A stretch of DNA of 64,000 bases from Kudoa neothunni (taxonomy: Eukaryota > Cnidaria), in assembly GCA_964304625.1 (NCBI GenBank), contig OZ199839.1:10168001-10232000 (forward strand). The letters run 5' to 3'. Shown here piece by piece: positions 12,419-24,235 of this stretch. Both the position numbers and the translations under genes were made by a program. Positions within the stretch are counted from its first letter, which is position 1, and each line of letters opens with the position of its first letter. The notes below the pieces were generated by a model. The model had not been told where the DNA came from. It made no database searches and worked only from the letters and a program-made list of their open reading frames with translations.

Positions 12419-13914
12419 GATAATTGGAACGTTTCCTGCAACCCTATAGGGATTATTTATTTACCGCCATCCATTGTATTACATTACATTGGATTGTTTA
12501 ATCACTCATAAAGTTTTTATAAGTGCTTGCATATGGTGCTCATGTGCATTCTCGTCACATATATTTTTTCCTTATTGATTATCTATCTTTTGTCTATTTA
12601 TTTTTTTTCTCTTATGTTAGAATTCGAAACTAAATTTATTTCCAAATATTATAAAAAGTGTGGGTATCAGACAACCTTATTTTTCTATGAAATAACCTGT
12701 GATTATATTTTTATTAAGATTCTATTAATCGTTACATCATTCAATATAAATACATAAATTATGTAAAATTATATTTAAAGTTTATCAAAAATTCACTATA
12801 ATTTCGACGAAATATACGAAAAGTAAAACTAACGGTGAACAAACAAGTATGCATCTAGCTATTTAACTGTGAATATGGAATATTCAATTTCGGCTATGAC
12901 CCTGATAAAATGGGTACTTCTTCTTTGTTATAAATTCCTCTTCTATAATGGAAACTTTTGTTAAAGTTTACGTTCACCATTATGTGCTTTGAATTCACCC
13001 GTAGGTATCATAGTTCGATTTAATTGAGGTACCATATTAGGTAAAAAAAATTGTTGGTCCACAAAGCTAATGCAATTGGAGTTTAAGTGGAGTCGATTAT
13101 GATGTGGTGGTTTCCCAGGAGCGAGTCTTTTGATGCTTTAAATTAATACCATGGTCAAAACAAATATGGCGGACGGTTTCATAAGAATCACTATGGCTCC
13201 CACAGTTATCGTGGGGCTGATATTAACATCCAGAGCTGCACAACTTATTAAACTTCCAAAGAGATTTTACCATAAGAACATAAATCCATTTATTAATTAG
13301 GTCATAATATGCCTATACCTATAATTAATCATTTTTTAAATGATTGATTAACTAAAGATTGCCTTTTTATATTAATTTTAAATAAATTTATTGGCATGAA
13401 AATAATGAATAATTGATGTAGAGATCAAATTCAGAAAATTCTAACTTTTTATCTAAAACAAATTTATATTCAGAAATTTAAATCTTCGTTTCATTATATA
13501 TTTTTGTGATAGTTATTTAAATCCGTCAAAAATAATAATTTTAAACAAAGATAACACAACGTCGAAAAACTTGGAATATATATTTCGCTGATTTAATCAC
13601 AATTTCAGATATGATTTATTAACTATGGATTAATTGCATGATATTAACTCTAAAATTAAACTCAAATCACTTATTTCTCATAAACAGCCACAACAATTTA
13701 TATTTGATAAAAAAAATCATTTTAAATAAACTCTAACAATGCAATGAATAAATTAAGGAACAATGTGAAAAAAATATTACAACAAAAATAAAATAAATCG
13801 GTTAAAATTGTAAATAAAAATCCAATCATTTATAAAAAAAAATCAACAAATAAAATATCAAATCTAAGAATATTGGAGAAGATTATAAAGAATAAAATAG
13901 GCTTGATTTTAATC
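12419..13914. other. Intergenic; weak coding-like patch
   Basis: Mostly AT-rich and empty. From about 12961 to 13260 the base composition is less AT-rich and several frames stay open on both strands, for example a minus-strand frame ending NRTMIPTGEFKAHNGERKL with its stop at 12961, and a plus-strand frame starting MADGFIRITMAPTV. I could not assemble a gene with good splice sites or recognise a family. Confidence 0.3.
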
Positions 13915-14164
13915 TCAAATGTCATATCCATATTGTCGCATGCATCTTTTGTGCGCTTCCACTATATCTTTACATTTCTCAGCTCCATGGTAAAGAATGC
14001 TATAATCATAAATTATGCTAACTGTCTATTTCACAACGAAGATCTAACCATTCGTCTCGATACTTCCTTGTTTCGGGACATGCACAACAAATCTTTGGCT
14101 TATCTGGGTCGTGGGAGTAGTCTGCATCAAATTTATCAAACTTAGGAATGTCCTCAAGGTTCAT
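13915..14164 (-). CDS. COX17: COX17 copper chaperone
   Basis: Two exons (14049-14164, 13915-13999) with a 49-bp intron encode 66 residues. The copper-binding motif KICCACPETRKYRDEC is followed by AEKCKDIVEAHKRCMRQYGY, matching COX17 closely and supplying the twin CX9C cysteines. COX17 delivers copper in the mitochondrial intermembrane space to SCO1 and COX11 for cytochrome c oxidase assembly. The ATG at 14164 is chosen because it gives the usual length (human COX17 has 63 residues); the frame is open further upstream but without an ATG. Confidence 0.95.
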
Positions 14165-14521
14165 TTCCAAGATAAATAAATTTGGATTAATTTCGTGTGT
14201 TGACGAGTTATCCCGAGTTTCAAATTTGTTATTCAAACCCCTATTTATAATTTATTTAATAAAACAATTTTAATTTAGAAATAACACTTGAATGAACTTT
14301 TTTATATTTGGTAAAAACCAAGGCAGTATTTGGATTAGAATGTTGATTTCTATAGAAATTATCCAAACAATTTTGTAATTCCTTAGACGAATTAAAATTT
14401 CAAAATATCCAATTTTTTATACGATATATACTTCATATATGGTATATAAACATGAGGTTTTAAACAAGTCTGTGACATCATGTGTAAACAAATTTTTTAG
14501 TCGATAATTAATCTCCTATAT
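14165..14521. other. Spacer, COX17 to hAT element
   Basis: AT-rich, presumably includes the COX17 promoter. It ends in the 8-bp TCCTATAT (14514-14521) that flanks the first hAT element. Confidence 0.5.
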
Positions 14522-15269
14522 CAGTGGTGGGCACAACTTTTGGTTCTACGGGTCACATTGGCTCATTACAAAAGCTTGGAGGGCCGCATTGTTGATTAAG
14601 TGTTTTAGGAGAACTTAAATATCTATTGGTGGTTTTTCTGACATTTTTGGTACAATAAAAAAGTTAGTGTATAAGTTAATTTAAAAAGGAACTAAATAAT
14701 TTTTAAAAAATAGAAATTTGGTGATCGGCATACTATTGCAAGTTTCGATCGGAATAATAGATTTTATCGCTTTTCAAATATGTTGATAAATTAGATTTTT
14801 TTAAACTCGGCGAATGAAATGGAAAATATGGATATGGTTCTTATTGCGTCAAACCTAATTTATGTATGAGTATCGCATCCTCATGTTTTTCTGCTATTTA
14901 GTTATTTTTAGATTCTTTTTGTTGTGAATTGAATCTCGTGTACCAGTTTTTTTCAATGATTGATGACATATTATTTTGTTTTCAGGGCGTATTAGATCTT
15001 ACCTCATTCACGTTTATATATGATAATCATAGATACGATGCAAGCATAGGTAAAACATCAAATCAGATAATAAAATCGCGTAAAATTAAAGTTTACAAAT
15101 CCAAAATATTCATCAAAAGGCTGTTAGTTTATTTTTTTATGGAAGATAAATGCTGTCTTAATGTTTCTAGATTTTGAAAACATGTACATACTCGCGCAAA
15201 TTTCAGCCTCATAAACCCGCCCACGGGCCGTACAAAATTTCTTCGGGGGCCTCACTTTGCCCAACACTG
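14522..15269 (+). mobile_element. Non-autonomous hAT element, copy 1
   Basis: A 748-bp element with hAT-type inverted ends (CAGTGGTGGG at the left, a variant of CCCACCACTG at the right) and G/C-richer subterminal regions. It is about 99.6% identical to 20741-21488; I see three base differences. No transposase is present. The only open frame is an 82-codon stretch that is the same in both copies and looks non-coding. Its left flank is TCCTATAT. Its right flank is TACTATAT (15276-15283), set off by a 6-bp duplication. Confidence 0.88.
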
Positions 15270-15283
15270 TAACTGTACTATAT

Positions 15284-17519
15284 AAAGCAAGCAGGTAATC
15301 CGTGTGTGTGTCAGTGTGTATACATTTTTCATTCTTTATAGAGAGATATATCGCTCCATTTGAGCACATATATGGAAAGATAAAATTTTTTTTTAATGTA
15401 GAAAAATACGTAAAAAATTATAAAAGGTTTGCATCCTGAAAAATGACTAAAAACATTTTCACGTGATATGAGAGGTATGATTTCAGCATTTATGCTAACA
15501 TATAGGTCATTTCGTTAAAGTTATAAAAAGTTAATTTTATGTTTATCGTAATGTTTTATTTTACTTTAAAATTGCTGAAAAGTAATTTATTAATTGAAAT
15601 AGTTCAAATAATTAAGGTAATATTACGTTATGTAGCCATGCATTAATATGAAATTCATTTATTGATGTTTAACAAGATTAGTCCTATTTATGTGGTATGA
15701 TTTAGAGATTACTACAAACAACAAGGAGAAAATCGATTTTTAGGAGGTCTAAAGAGGAAATTTTAAGCGCTCAGTAGTGTTCATTCGTTTTTAAAAATAT
15801 TAAATAAGGTTCATGCGTCCAATGAGTTAAATAAATCATACGTTAATGGGGAAATCTTTGTATTATTTATCAAAATACTCTAAATTTACTTTGAACTTCA
15901 ACTGACTTCGACCGGGCAAGGAAACCCACGCGAAGCGGGACTTTTGCGCTAGTTAAATATAAATGATTCTACAAAATTATAGTTGAAAACAGCTCTCAGA
16001 GGAGAGTTTCTAGGATTAAGAATTTATAATATGCAAACGTACATCCCATTTTAGATTAAATTTTACCGTTCCAATAACCTCCGCGATACAAAATTTATAT
16101 TTTCTAATTACTTTTGAAATTGTTTTCGGTACTGTTTAAAATAACCAATTCTTGTATTTCTTCGCTTAAATCATGCTGGAAACTACATATATAAAATATT
16201 TAAGTGGGAATTTTTATTTCAATTCAGATTTTTAGCTGAGCTAATTTCAAAAACGAAAGAAAATTTTAATTTTTAGAAATAAAATAATACAAACTTTAAA
16301 TGTATTTATAATAAAACTATTTCTAAAACGTTATTTTTTATAGTCGAACTAACGATTAATTGAATATACAATAAATATCGATATTGCGATGTTTGATATA
16401 GGGTATTTGGCATTTTTTTAATTTCTGTAATCAGCATTGTAAAATTTTTCCTATATTTTATCTTTTAATTTAACTTATATACGAAAAATATGAAATAACA
16501 TTCAGTTATACATTCGAACGTCCGGGATTGTGAGAGAAAATTTTTTTGGTGAAAAGTTGAAATTATTCAATATTATGAATCATTTAGATCAATCTTAAAG
16601 ACCAATAAATGGCTGTAGAACGCCATAGAATATCATCGATTCCGTTATTTTGAGTTTTATTCAAATAAGGATAGATTATTCTTCTCTGAATAGATTTTCG
16701 TCAATACATTGTTTAAATCAACTCATATGTTGCTACTATACGTAAAGTGACTATAAATGAAAAATTATCCTAATTTATATTGAGTTTACTACCGGATAAT
16801 GTCAAAATAAGAAAAAAATATATTTATAAGTTTTTGATCATCAATAAGGCAGAACTTTGGCTGTTGTTCTTAAAATCACCAATTTCATTTGAATAAAATA
16901 TTCATTTAAAATTTTAAGACTCTTTTGTTATAAAAATTCACTTACATCTGAAAAGTGGGAGCGTTCATAATAGTATTGTTTACGACTAAGTGGAACAATT
17001 TTATGAGGTAATTAGCAGCTATAACAAAGAAAACAGTAAATCCTGGCGCGGACGCTCCTTTTTATGTACAATGCACTCAATGAATATATGCAATAAAGAT
17101 TGAGTGAAATTAAAAGGAAATGAAACAATAAACAGATCATCATCTCACGATTGACTGCTTTATTTACAGAAAAAATTGGCGGATTTCTTCGACCATCTTG
17201 ATACTTTAAAAAATATTGATCAAAAGTTCGCGAAAGGTATATGAAAAGTTCTTATACTGTAAGAACGATATTCTTCACATTTATAATTAAATAATACAAT
17301 CAGAATAAACAATTTTTTTATTAAAAAATAAAACATTTACTCTTTTAGCGCACACGAAAAAATCTATATTCGGCGGTAAAAACTCAGGCCTCGATTTTTT
17401 ATACAATATCGAGACCTTATCGTGTATTTAAATGACCAATCAAAAACTATCAGGCTAATAAAAAATTTCTTTTTAATAATTTATAGATTTATTGTGTGAT
17501 CTTTTATAAATGCCCGAGT
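15284..17519. other. Spacer downstream of family copy A
   Basis: No gene seen. A GC-richer patch near 15905-15945 and a possible 105-bp inverted-end element (GGGAGCG near 16957 and CGCTCC near 17053) are the only landmarks. Confidence 0.4.
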
Positions 17520-20500
17520 CTAATTTTTCTTTTTGAAAACCACAAATCCGATCGCACCTGCAATCATAATTCCAATAATCGCAACCACTATTATTCTAAA
17601 ATATTTTTATTTCAAACGTAAATAAGTTTTCTATCCATACATGATAAAGGTTTTAGAACTAAATAATAGATTAAGTAATTATTTAACAATTAAACAAACC
17701 TTGAGCTGCTTTTTGCACCTAATAATAATATTTAAAAATATTATTATGTAAATCATGTTTTACCTTGTTCAATAACAGCCTCACCATAAATTGAAGAATC
17801 CTTAGAGCCGTAAACAATCAAATGATAACTGTTACCATCTGCTATCCTGTTAATTGTAAACGACTTGCAATACGGAAGTGTTTTGCATCCAGTATCTCTT
17901 GACTTCATGCATTTTTTTACTATTGGCATCGATTTGGCACTTGAATTAAGTAGTTTCCACTTGCATCTTGATTTGTCGTTGAGACTAGAGGGAAGTGTAT
18001 TTTCAATATTGAATACTTCACCATCTCTTGTTATAGTTACAAATATTATTTTTTCCCTGTCTGTTGGGTTTCCTCTTGGAGCCGCTATTTATTTACGTTA
18101 ATATTTATATTATAATATATCTTAATTACTGGGTAATATAGTGATTTCTTCGGGTGAAGATTTTTCCACGGCAGTGACCAACACTTTATATTCTTCTTTT
18201 GCATCATAATCATCGAATAAAATCGAACTACATAATGGAGGCGATGCACATGTGTTTGAACTTTGAGGAGCTGCTGTAGTAGTAGTTGTAGTAGTAGTAG
18301 TAGTTGTTGTTGTCGTTGTCGTTGTAGTAGTAGTATCAGATTCAGTTGTTTCAGCTACATTTGTTTGAATATCGCCAGTTCTTGCAATATTTGACTTAAT
18401 AACTGTTGATTTAAGATTAGAACGTTGAATGGTGCTAGCTTCATCTTGATTAGGGCTAGGTTCGGTCTCAGCTGGTGTGTTTGGTGGAGTCTCAGGAGTT
18501 TCCGGAGCAGTTGATGGTATCTCAGGAGCCTCACACGTATACACGTTATCGAATTTGTCATTATTCTTTATTTGGATTGTATAATGACAAATGGCTTCTG
18601 GAGTTTTTTTCGATAATTGAACATTCAACTCCAAACCTCTCTCAGTATATATTTGTGAAATTCTCAATCTTGCCAAATCTTTTCATAAATTATATATAAA
18701 TCATTTGAAAAATATACTTGTTGTAACATTTTCATAAACATGCTCTTTATAATCTTTGTCAGCAACGACTTTAATATCATAGCGAGTGTTTGGTTCGAGA
18801 TCAATGATGGTTATTGACTCGCTACACCTTCCTCTACAAGGGTTCGTCTCGGTGCATGTAGCAACATAAAATGTATTTTTTCCTGTTGGACTTATGTAAT
18901 ACTCACAGTTTGGCTCATCTTTCTTTTGTCCTCCTGTTCCTGCAATGGCTGTTAACGTAGATGTTGACTCTGTTTTAGTTGGGGCTGTTGGTATAAAGAC
19001 ATTATTGCTACCTTTTTTTTCTTTTTAAAATTTATAGCTTTAATCATTTTTTGTTATTAATTATTTACCTGTCCTTATAAGTATTTGTTCTTTAAATTGG
19101 GTTGGCTCACTTAAACCAGATAAAATTTCTATAATATAAGGTTTACCCTCGGCAAGCTTTTCAATCGCCACGTTTGTGCAGTCCGTTTTGCAGGTGGTAC
19201 CTGAAGAACCTTGAGTCCCAGAGCTGCAATCTGTATTGGTGGAAGAGGATGGTTTTATTTTGTCAGCAGCATAATGTTTGATTGTACAAGTAGTAAACTT
19301 GGTAACTCCTGTAGGATTAAAAAGTGCCACATTCAATGACACACCTTGATATGTATATGCAGACAACAATCCAACTCCTGTCTCTGCAATTGCTATATAT
19401 ATGAATTAAAATATTTTATTATTTACAATATAGATACCAAATTTGTTCTGGATAAATCCGTCTAAACTAGCATCAGCAGTTTGTGTCAGCTCATGATTTC
19501 TGGTTTGAATTAAAACTTTGTATATTTCTTTTGGTTCATTTACGGTAAGTTCAATGTCCTTACACAGTGCATAACACTTTCCATCGGTATTACCACATTT
19601 AGACTCAAATGACTGACTAGTTCCTGCGTTTTTTCCATCCTTAATACTGAAGATGCATATTTCTGACGATAGCATTGAACCTGTGAATTTAATTAGCAAC
19701 TTTTTAGTATCTGTCTGTTTTGTAACATAATATTGAGGTTCGTAAATAGCCATGTTTTTCTTCATATATGTATTTGGCATATGATAAAAGAAACTGGGAT
19801 AATTCGTACATCTCATCTCATAATGAGGAATTAATAGATCGAACTCCAAAGCGTCAACTGTGTTATCCGCATCGCATGTTGCTCCTTTTGTACCACTCTT
19901 GAATTCAGCATCTTTGTAAAAGATAGAGCAATCAACTGGAGTACACGTTTTTGCGGAAAGTTTTAGTTTTTTATTCTCACCAGATATTGTTACTTGAGGA
20001 TTTACTATTAATGCTAAAATTTTAAATAAATAATTAATTCGAATTTTTATTTGATTACGTGTTGACAACCCAAACACTTTTCCCCCTCTTGGGTGATTAG
20101 TCCCTTGGACGTTAGATTTATCTGTATCAGCTTTTACGTATATGTATTTTGTTCTCGGCGAAAGACTGTTAAAAGGAACATCGCTTTCTGGTTTGATACA
20201 TTCAATTACGCATTTATCAGATACGGATGTATCATATCCAGGACAACTTGGGATTTCGCCAAAAGCAGCTGCAGTTGTTGGACTTGCGAGAGTTGTCGCT
20301 TCATTAGATATCATAATACGGCAAATTTTACCAGCTGCATATTCTGTGCCACCAAGTGTACGCTTAAATTGATTTTTGTTACTAGCGCTATGATAAACAA
20401 TCTGGTAAGTCAATGTAGCCTCCGGCGCAGATGCAGCCTGAGGTGCTTGACTTGCTCTTACATAAAGTAATTTAAGAAAAACTAATATAAATTAAAGTAA

Positions 20501-20556
20501 CTACAATAAAATAAATATATACTAAGAAAGTAACACAGCAATTGAATCTTTAACAT
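17520..20556 (-). CDS. Family copy A: modular type I membrane protein
   Basis: Not a recognised family. Exons by matching phases: 20523-20556 (start of the signal peptide), 20059-20481, 19438-20013, 19069-19392, 18718-19011, 18130-18678, 17764-18084, a 19-nt microexon 17700-17718 and 17520-17595. Introns are mostly 39-57 bp; the two flanking the microexon are 45 and 104 bp. The protein starts MLKIQLLCYFLIFLKLLYV (signal peptide). It then has Cys-bearing modules of about 100 residues that end in Y-x-I-x-V after an L-x-P-x-T-x-Y pattern, as in fibronectin-III domains. A Pro/Thr linker with about 20 consecutive Thr follows, then a helix (RIIVVAIIGIMIAGAIGFVV) and the tail FKKKN. The reading frame is intact throughout. 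This is the most divergent copy, and it lies between two hAT elements. A secreted or surface receptor-like role is inferred. Confidence 0.75.
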
Positions 20557-20740
20557 GATTAGTAGTATTACAGTAATCAATGGTTTGAGCCGAATACATG
20601 AATATCATAATATGATCAAAACTTTTCGGATGCAAGTGAATACGAATCAAAGATATTTCAGTAATTAACTCGATAATATTTATTTAACGATAAAATGGTT
20701 AATATGAGATTAATTATTAACGTGCAATTATCTACTATAT

Positions 20741-21488
20741 CAGTGGTGGGCACAACTTTTGGTTCTACGGGTCACATTGGCTCATTACAAAAGCTTGGAG
20801 GGCCGCATTGTTGATTAAGTGTTTTAGGAGAACTTAAATATCTATTGGTGGTTTTTCTGACATTTTTGGTACAATAAAAAAGTTAGTGTATAAGTTAATT
20901 TAAAAAGGAACTAAATAATTTTTAAAAAATAGAAATTTGGTGATCGGCATACTATTGCAAGTTTCGATCAGAATAATAGATTTTATCGCTTTTCAAATAT
21001 GTTGATAAATTAGATTTTTTTAAACTCGGCGAATGAAATGGAAAATATGGATATGGTTCTTATTGCGTCAAACCTAATTTATGTATGAGTATCGCATCCT
21101 CATGTTTTTCTGCTATTTAGTTATTTTTAGATTCTTTTTGTTGTGAATTGAATCTCGTGTACCAGTTTTTTTCAATGATTGATGACATATTATTTTGTTT
21201 TCAGGGCGTATTAGATCTTACCTCATTCACGTTTATATATGATAATCATAGATACGATGCAAGCATAGGTAAAACATCAAATCAGATAATAAAATCGCGT
21301 AAAATTAAAGTTTACAAATCCAAAATATTCATCAAAAGGCTGTTAGTTTATTTTTTTATGGAAGATAAATGCTGTCTTAATGTTTCTAGATTTTGAAAAC
21401 ATGTACATACTCGCGCAAATTTCAGCCTCATAAACCCGCCCACGGGCCGTACAAAATTTCTTCGGGGGCCTCACTTTTCCCACCACTG
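20741..21488 (+). mobile_element. Non-autonomous hAT element, copy 2
   Basis: A second 748-bp copy in the same orientation as 14522-15269 and nearly identical to it. Ends are CAGTGGTGGG and CCCACCACTG. It is flanked by TACTATAT on the left (20733-20740) and TCCTATAT on the right (21489-21496), the reverse of the first copy's flanks. Confidence 0.88.
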
Positions 21489-21496
21489 TCCTATAT

Positions 21497-24235
21497 CAAT
21501 ATGTATGTGCAAGAAACTTTTTAAAAGTTAACCTGATGATTGTGCAATGATCCTATCTATAATTTGTGTTTATTTTTTATATACATGTGGGTGGATTTTT
21601 TATTTAATTCATTACATCATAATAAGAGGAGTGTGTGCATGAATATCGTGTATATTTTGTGTACATGCGCAAATTCATAAATTTTGGCGCTTTTTTTTAA
21701 TTAAATATTAAACTAAGTCTAGCATTTAATTTATTAAGAAGATTTTAATTTTTATATATTTAAACGGTTTATTAAGCTAGTTTAGAGCGTCAGGAAATTA
21801 AACAAATAATAAATATATTAATTAATTAATTAAACTCTTTATTAATCGTTAAAAAATTTGGCACAAATTTTTTTTTCAGAGTGATCACATTTATTTAATT
21901 TCTTTAAGAATTTACTCTAAATTTTAATCATAAAATTATGTTGAAACAATCTATAGTTCACCTCTTTGATTGTTTAACGTTGTCGGTTCCATAGAGAAAC
22001 ATTATATAGTAAATTAAATTAAACTATAAAGTATGAAACTAATATAAAATAACAAAATATAATGATAACTCTTAAATATGTTATTAGTGAAGGTTAAATT
22101 GCAGAATAGCGGCCGTAACCCATATCAGCGACAACATACAAAAACGAACCTGTTGAATGTTTTATTATTTAGTATTTATCAGTGTTGCGTCCCCAGTAGG
22201 GTAACTTTGGCAACAGCTATTTGTCAGCATAATAATATTGGTTGTAATCTATTATATAAATATATTTAACTCCTAGTTACTCGCGATTATTTCAACAGGA
22301 GCTATACCATCAATTAAGCCGGTTCGAGTAAAGCATGTTTTGTGTATTCTAAAATTGAAGTCGGTAAACTCTGAGTTTGATGGATTATCACAATCTATCC
22401 TTAGCGATTGCCTAGTGTATCAATTCCTTTTCTATAAGGCTATAAGGCTATAAGACTATAAGACTAAGAATTTCATATTTAATATAATCATTAGTTAACA
22501 AATTGCAGCAAATGCATAACGTTAATATCACAAATAATTAATTGGATGATATTCAGACAGTACTACGATTAAATATTCAACAAATATCACATTAATTTGA
22601 TTTAAAAATTTAGGAATAAGGTCCGAACAAATTATAATCTTTATTCGGTAAGTGCGGTCATTATTCTGCATTTTAATCTAAAATAATGTTGGCATATAAT
22701 AAAAAATATCAATAAACCATTCATATTTTACTAGTTATTTTTTGCAATAATTAATGGAATACTCAATGAGAGAATATCTAATAAAAAATTTTAACTAATT
22801 TATTTCGTTAATTAATAATAGTAATAATAATAATATTTGAATTTCTTATTAAGATATGAAAGGATAAACGCACGATTTAGCTGATAATTTTGATATAGAT
22901 ATATTTTTTTATTATTTTTTCGATCGTTGAATAATTTCTCGCTTATTACAAATAAAAGCTAACTAGATTAAGGTTTATTTAATAGCGTTATATCTGATGG
23001 AATATATCTGTTTAAATTTAACTTTAGAAAGTTGGATTAAAACAATGTTATTAATTTCAATACAAACCATCATACATTATTAACATTGAATAGTTGTTTT
23101 ATAAAGATATAATGTTTGTGGCAGAATCTCAGTATATTAGAGTTAAGAGAAAATTGATTTTGGTTGAGACATGAACATGACTCACCTTTTATTACGATTC
23201 TAGGGGACTATTAAATTTTTCGTTTCGATAAAAGAATTTTTTCTATCAATTTCACCAGTCCTATCATTAAACATTAATCTTTTTATAGTATTTATTTATG
23301 CTTCTATATTGGATATAGTTACATTTATATAATACATATTTTATATTAAAAAATTCTGTATGAGCACTTAAAAGTAAAAGTTCGATATATCGTTGTCTCC
23401 TAATTAGAGAAAATTTATAAATTTTATTTTTTCAATATTCAATTAATTTCTTATGTTATATATTATATTTAATGGATAAATGACGGTATTATTTAAATAT
23501 CACCTTCAATTAATAAGTTCAACCTAATTTAAAAATTTAAAATGGATATGATAAGTAAATATAAAAATATGGAATAGTAACTGGGCATATATTTAATATA
23601 TTAATTAAATGCATTATAAAATATGAAATAAAAGTACACTACCACGCAAAGATGGTAATTTGGGGTTTTAAAATTTTAACGAATTATTTTTGCCAATCAA
23701 AATAATCTAATTTGAGTATTTTGTTACAGAGATTGATTGTACATTTTTATAATTAAATATCAGTTTTGTTTAATTATAAAAATTCATCATTTACGTAAAT
23801 TTAATAAATATACGCTACCTACAATATTTTTGAGATATATTTATTTAAAAATGATAATAGTTCGTTGGACCCCTTTAGTATAAGAGAATTATAAATTTAC
23901 TTATAAAATTTTAAAAAAAAGCATATTTACATAATGATCACAATGTTCATATTCAAACCGGATTGTTTCGTATAATGATAAGACTTATTATACCAACATA
24001 TAAAATTTTCCACATTTTGGTATATATCTTCGTAGGATGATGATGTAAATATGTAATATAAGTGTTATTAATTTTAATAAAACTTTTCATTTAATAAAAA
24101 CCAACAAATTTATAAATATTATTCATTATAAAATAAAACGGGTACAATTAACACTAAAATATATTGCAAATAGTGATTTAATACAAAAATAATATTGTTT
24201 CAATGAGATAAATAAGTTATTGATAAGATGGATCC
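21497..24235. other. Spacer between copies A and B
   Basis: Very AT-rich with no gene seen. The part from about 23740 is related to the sequence just downstream of copies C (near 29530) and E (near 38500), so it belongs to the repeat unit of the array. Confidence 0.5.

Noticed and set aside
12527-12757. 76-codon hydrophobic open frame
   Set aside because: T-rich DNA read in frame; no Met context, splice sites or conservation seen.
14929-15177. 82-codon open frame, repeated at 21148-21396
   Set aside because: It lies inside both 748-bp hAT elements and is identical only because the elements are; composition is random-like and no family matches.
15905-15945. GC-rich patch considered as a tRNA or SINE head
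   Set aside because: No cloverleaf or A/B boxes could be folded by eye.
16957-17062. Short MITE with GGGAGCG ends
   Set aside because: Inverted match is only seven to nine bases, with no target duplication or second copy.
18475-18699. Open frames opposite copy A, and similar ones opposite copies B-E
   Set aside because: Antisense shadows of the membrane-protein exons; they recur only where the sense exon recurs.
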